A stretch of DNA of 37,632 nt. Source: Robertmurraya massiliosenegalensis JC6. Lineage in GTDB: Bacteria > Bacillota > Bacilli > Bacillales > Cytobacillaceae. How positions within the stretch are numbered: the first letter of the stretch is position 1; each line of letters begins with the position of its first letter. Location of the stretch: the NCBI RefSeq assembly GCF_000311725.1, contig NZ_HE978515.1, forward strand, positions 469,480 through 507,111, written 5' to 3'. Below are positions 36,284 through 37,632 of this stretch, one piece after another. Made by a program: the position numbers and the translations under genes. The notes under the pieces are model-generated. The model saw only the letters and a program-made list of their open reading frames with translations, was not told where the DNA came from and searched no databases.

Positions 36284-37236
36284 CTACCCACGCATAATAA
36301 TTTTTTTAAAATATTTTCTTAATTTATATCTAAATTTCAAGTAAGTTTTTTCAAATTTATTTAAAGATGTTATAGTTTGGACTTTTTTCTTCAAGTTTTG
36401 GTCATTAATGTCGGTATTTATTAAAATGCTGAACAATGAACTAATTCTTTTTTTATTAATTTTTTTTCATCCGGTTCTAAATACCTCTCCATCATTCTAC
36501 TCATTTCAGTAATTATTATAAAGTAAGATTCAAAAGACTTTTTAGCATTAACATTTTTATGAGTCGTCATAATAGAGTTTTTCCTGTATCTTCTTTTGTA
36601 GTAAAGATTTGAATCATACATTGCCAAATTTGTATTTAATATCACCTCTAAGGTAAATAGTTCATCTTCGTGCATTAATCCTGGTTTAAAATTAATATTA
36701 TTGTTAATAACTAATTCTCTTTTTACTAAGTATAGACATGGAGAAACTGAAAATGCTTTTAGATTTGCCAATAAGAAATTTTCCTTATTGTATACCCGAC
36801 CTTTTTCGAAATATCTACTAAAATCATATTGTCTCTTATATATCTTAATCTCGACATCATCTATAAATGGCTCTGCCCCAAATCTTATAAGATCAAGATT
36901 ATGTTTTTCCATTAAATGTAACATATTCTTATAAGACTCCGTTGTAATATAATCATCTGAATCCAAAAAATGAATATACTTACCTCTAGACTGCATAATA
37001 CCTTTATTTCTTGCAACAGATTGCCCTGAATTTTCTTGAGAAATAACTGTAATATTATTATTATTCAATTCATACTGTTTAAGTATCTTTAGACTATTAT
37101 CAGTACTTCCATCATCAATTGCGATAATTTCAATGTTTTTGTATGTTTGGTTTAAAATTGACTCTATGCATTTTCTTATATAGGCTTCCACATTATAGAC
37201 TGGAATTATAATGGATAATATTGGATTTCCCTTCAT
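36284..37236 (-). pseudogene. Family-2 glycosyltransferase with C-terminal frameshift
   Basis: The start is ATG 37236 (MKGNPILSIIIPVYNVEAYI) with AAGGTG upstream. The catalytic part is complete: IIAIDDGSTDNSLKILKQYE, SVARNKGIMQSRG, HFLDSDDYIT and LMHEDELFTLEVIL. At a run of seven A on the minus strand (36454-36448) the frame shifts and the protein ends early as KKELVHCSAF (271 residues, stop at 36421). One added A would give KKRISSLFSILINTDIND and run to a TAG at 36284, making 317 residues, near its paralogue (312). Only the C-terminal tail is lost, so activity may survive. It would transfer a sugar during surface-glycan synthesis. Confidence 0.85.
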
Positions 37237-37632
37237 TTACTTCACCTTTATTCTCATTTAATGTTATATTATTATTCTCAACAATATATAAAAATTATTC
37301 CACTATACAACTATTTAAGTATACTTTGTATTCTTATATCACACAAGAATATTAAGCCTTAATATCAAAAATGCGGAAATTTGATATCATTGCATCTGAA
37401 TTTAATGCATAAAAAGATTACATTACTTTTATAGACGTAAAAGTTAAAAATATATATGGTACATCGGTGTGTTATATTAATTTAATTTCAAGATTAATAC
37501 GACTTGGAATGTTCACTTTTAAATTTTTACAAAGAAAAAGTCCTTTATAATGGATAAATCAGTTACTCAACTTTCGCATACCAAATTAGGCAGGTAAGCT
37601 CTGATATAACTGGGCAGACCTGCAATCCATTA
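37237..37632. other. AT-rich end of window, no gene seen
   Basis: No reading frame of note is present. It should hold the promoter for the minus-strand glycosyltransferase-flippase genes, but no convincing -35/-10 pair is seen. A GC-richer stretch with GCAGGT and ACCTGC (about 37590-37623) can form a 6-bp stem near the very end. Confidence 0.4.

Noticed and set aside
37560-37632. JUMPstart/ops-like element upstream of the glycan genes
   Set aside because: GGCAGGTAAGCTCTGAT only loosely recalls the GGCGGTAG core, and the element belongs mainly to enterobacteria.

Overview
The window is a low-GC Firmicute chromosome, most likely from a Bacillaceae genus close to Bacillus/Neobacillus. The core is a run of minus-strand genes in the order known from Bacillus subtilis: ypjC, ypjD, dapB, mgsA, bshB1, bshA, cca, birA, panB, panC, panD, dinG, ypmA, ypmB, aspB, asnS, dnaD, nth, ypoC, then convergent ponA. 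Bacillithiol genes, AGGAGG-type ribosome sites and frequent GTG/TTG starts fit this placement.

Region 1 (1 to about 8580) is the right part of a Tn554-like transposon, entered part way through its second tyrosine recombinase. A TnpC-like coiled-coil protein follows, then a complete but divergent recU, then AT-rich cargo: a small membrane protein, an SH3-like wall-binding protein with a large peptidoglycan-binding/DUF1906 protein, a membrane-anchored acidic protein and a zinc-ribbon protein. The element ends inside the host recU. Only the 3' part of native recU (8577-8966) remains, 31 bp before ponA. The element has therefore broken recU and supplies its own copy. This is the most interesting observation in the window. 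Just inside the right end are three alternating TTTTCGCC motifs and a possible structured RNA.

Region 2 (8998-30478) is housekeeping: cell-wall synthesis (ponA), base-excision repair (nth), primosome (dnaD), Asn-tRNA synthesis (asnS), aspartate transamination (aspB), a DinG-type exonuclease/helicase, pantothenate synthesis (panBCD), biotin ligase/repressor (birA), tRNA CCA addition (cca), bacillithiol synthesis (bshA, bshB1), methylglyoxal synthase (mgsA), lysine/cell-wall precursor synthesis (dapB) and small conserved proteins. Many genes are translationally coupled by ATGA or TAATG overlaps. A 506-bp spacer at 29286-29791 is bounded by 15-bp inverted repeats and holds four copies of a short GGAAAAATTCC-type palindrome.

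Region 3 (30958-37632) is an AT-rich, decaying surface-glycan locus: a Wzx-like flippase between two paralogous family-2 glycosyltransferases, each broken by a one-base homopolymer deletion, a 34-residue glycosyltransferase stub joined to a headless membrane protein, and an IS4-type transposase relic. It sits where B. subtilis has ypjB/ypjA and the qcr genes, suggesting a strain-variable insertion.

Coordinates and motifs were read directly from the sequence. Family names come from recognising conserved motifs and gene order; no database search was possible.
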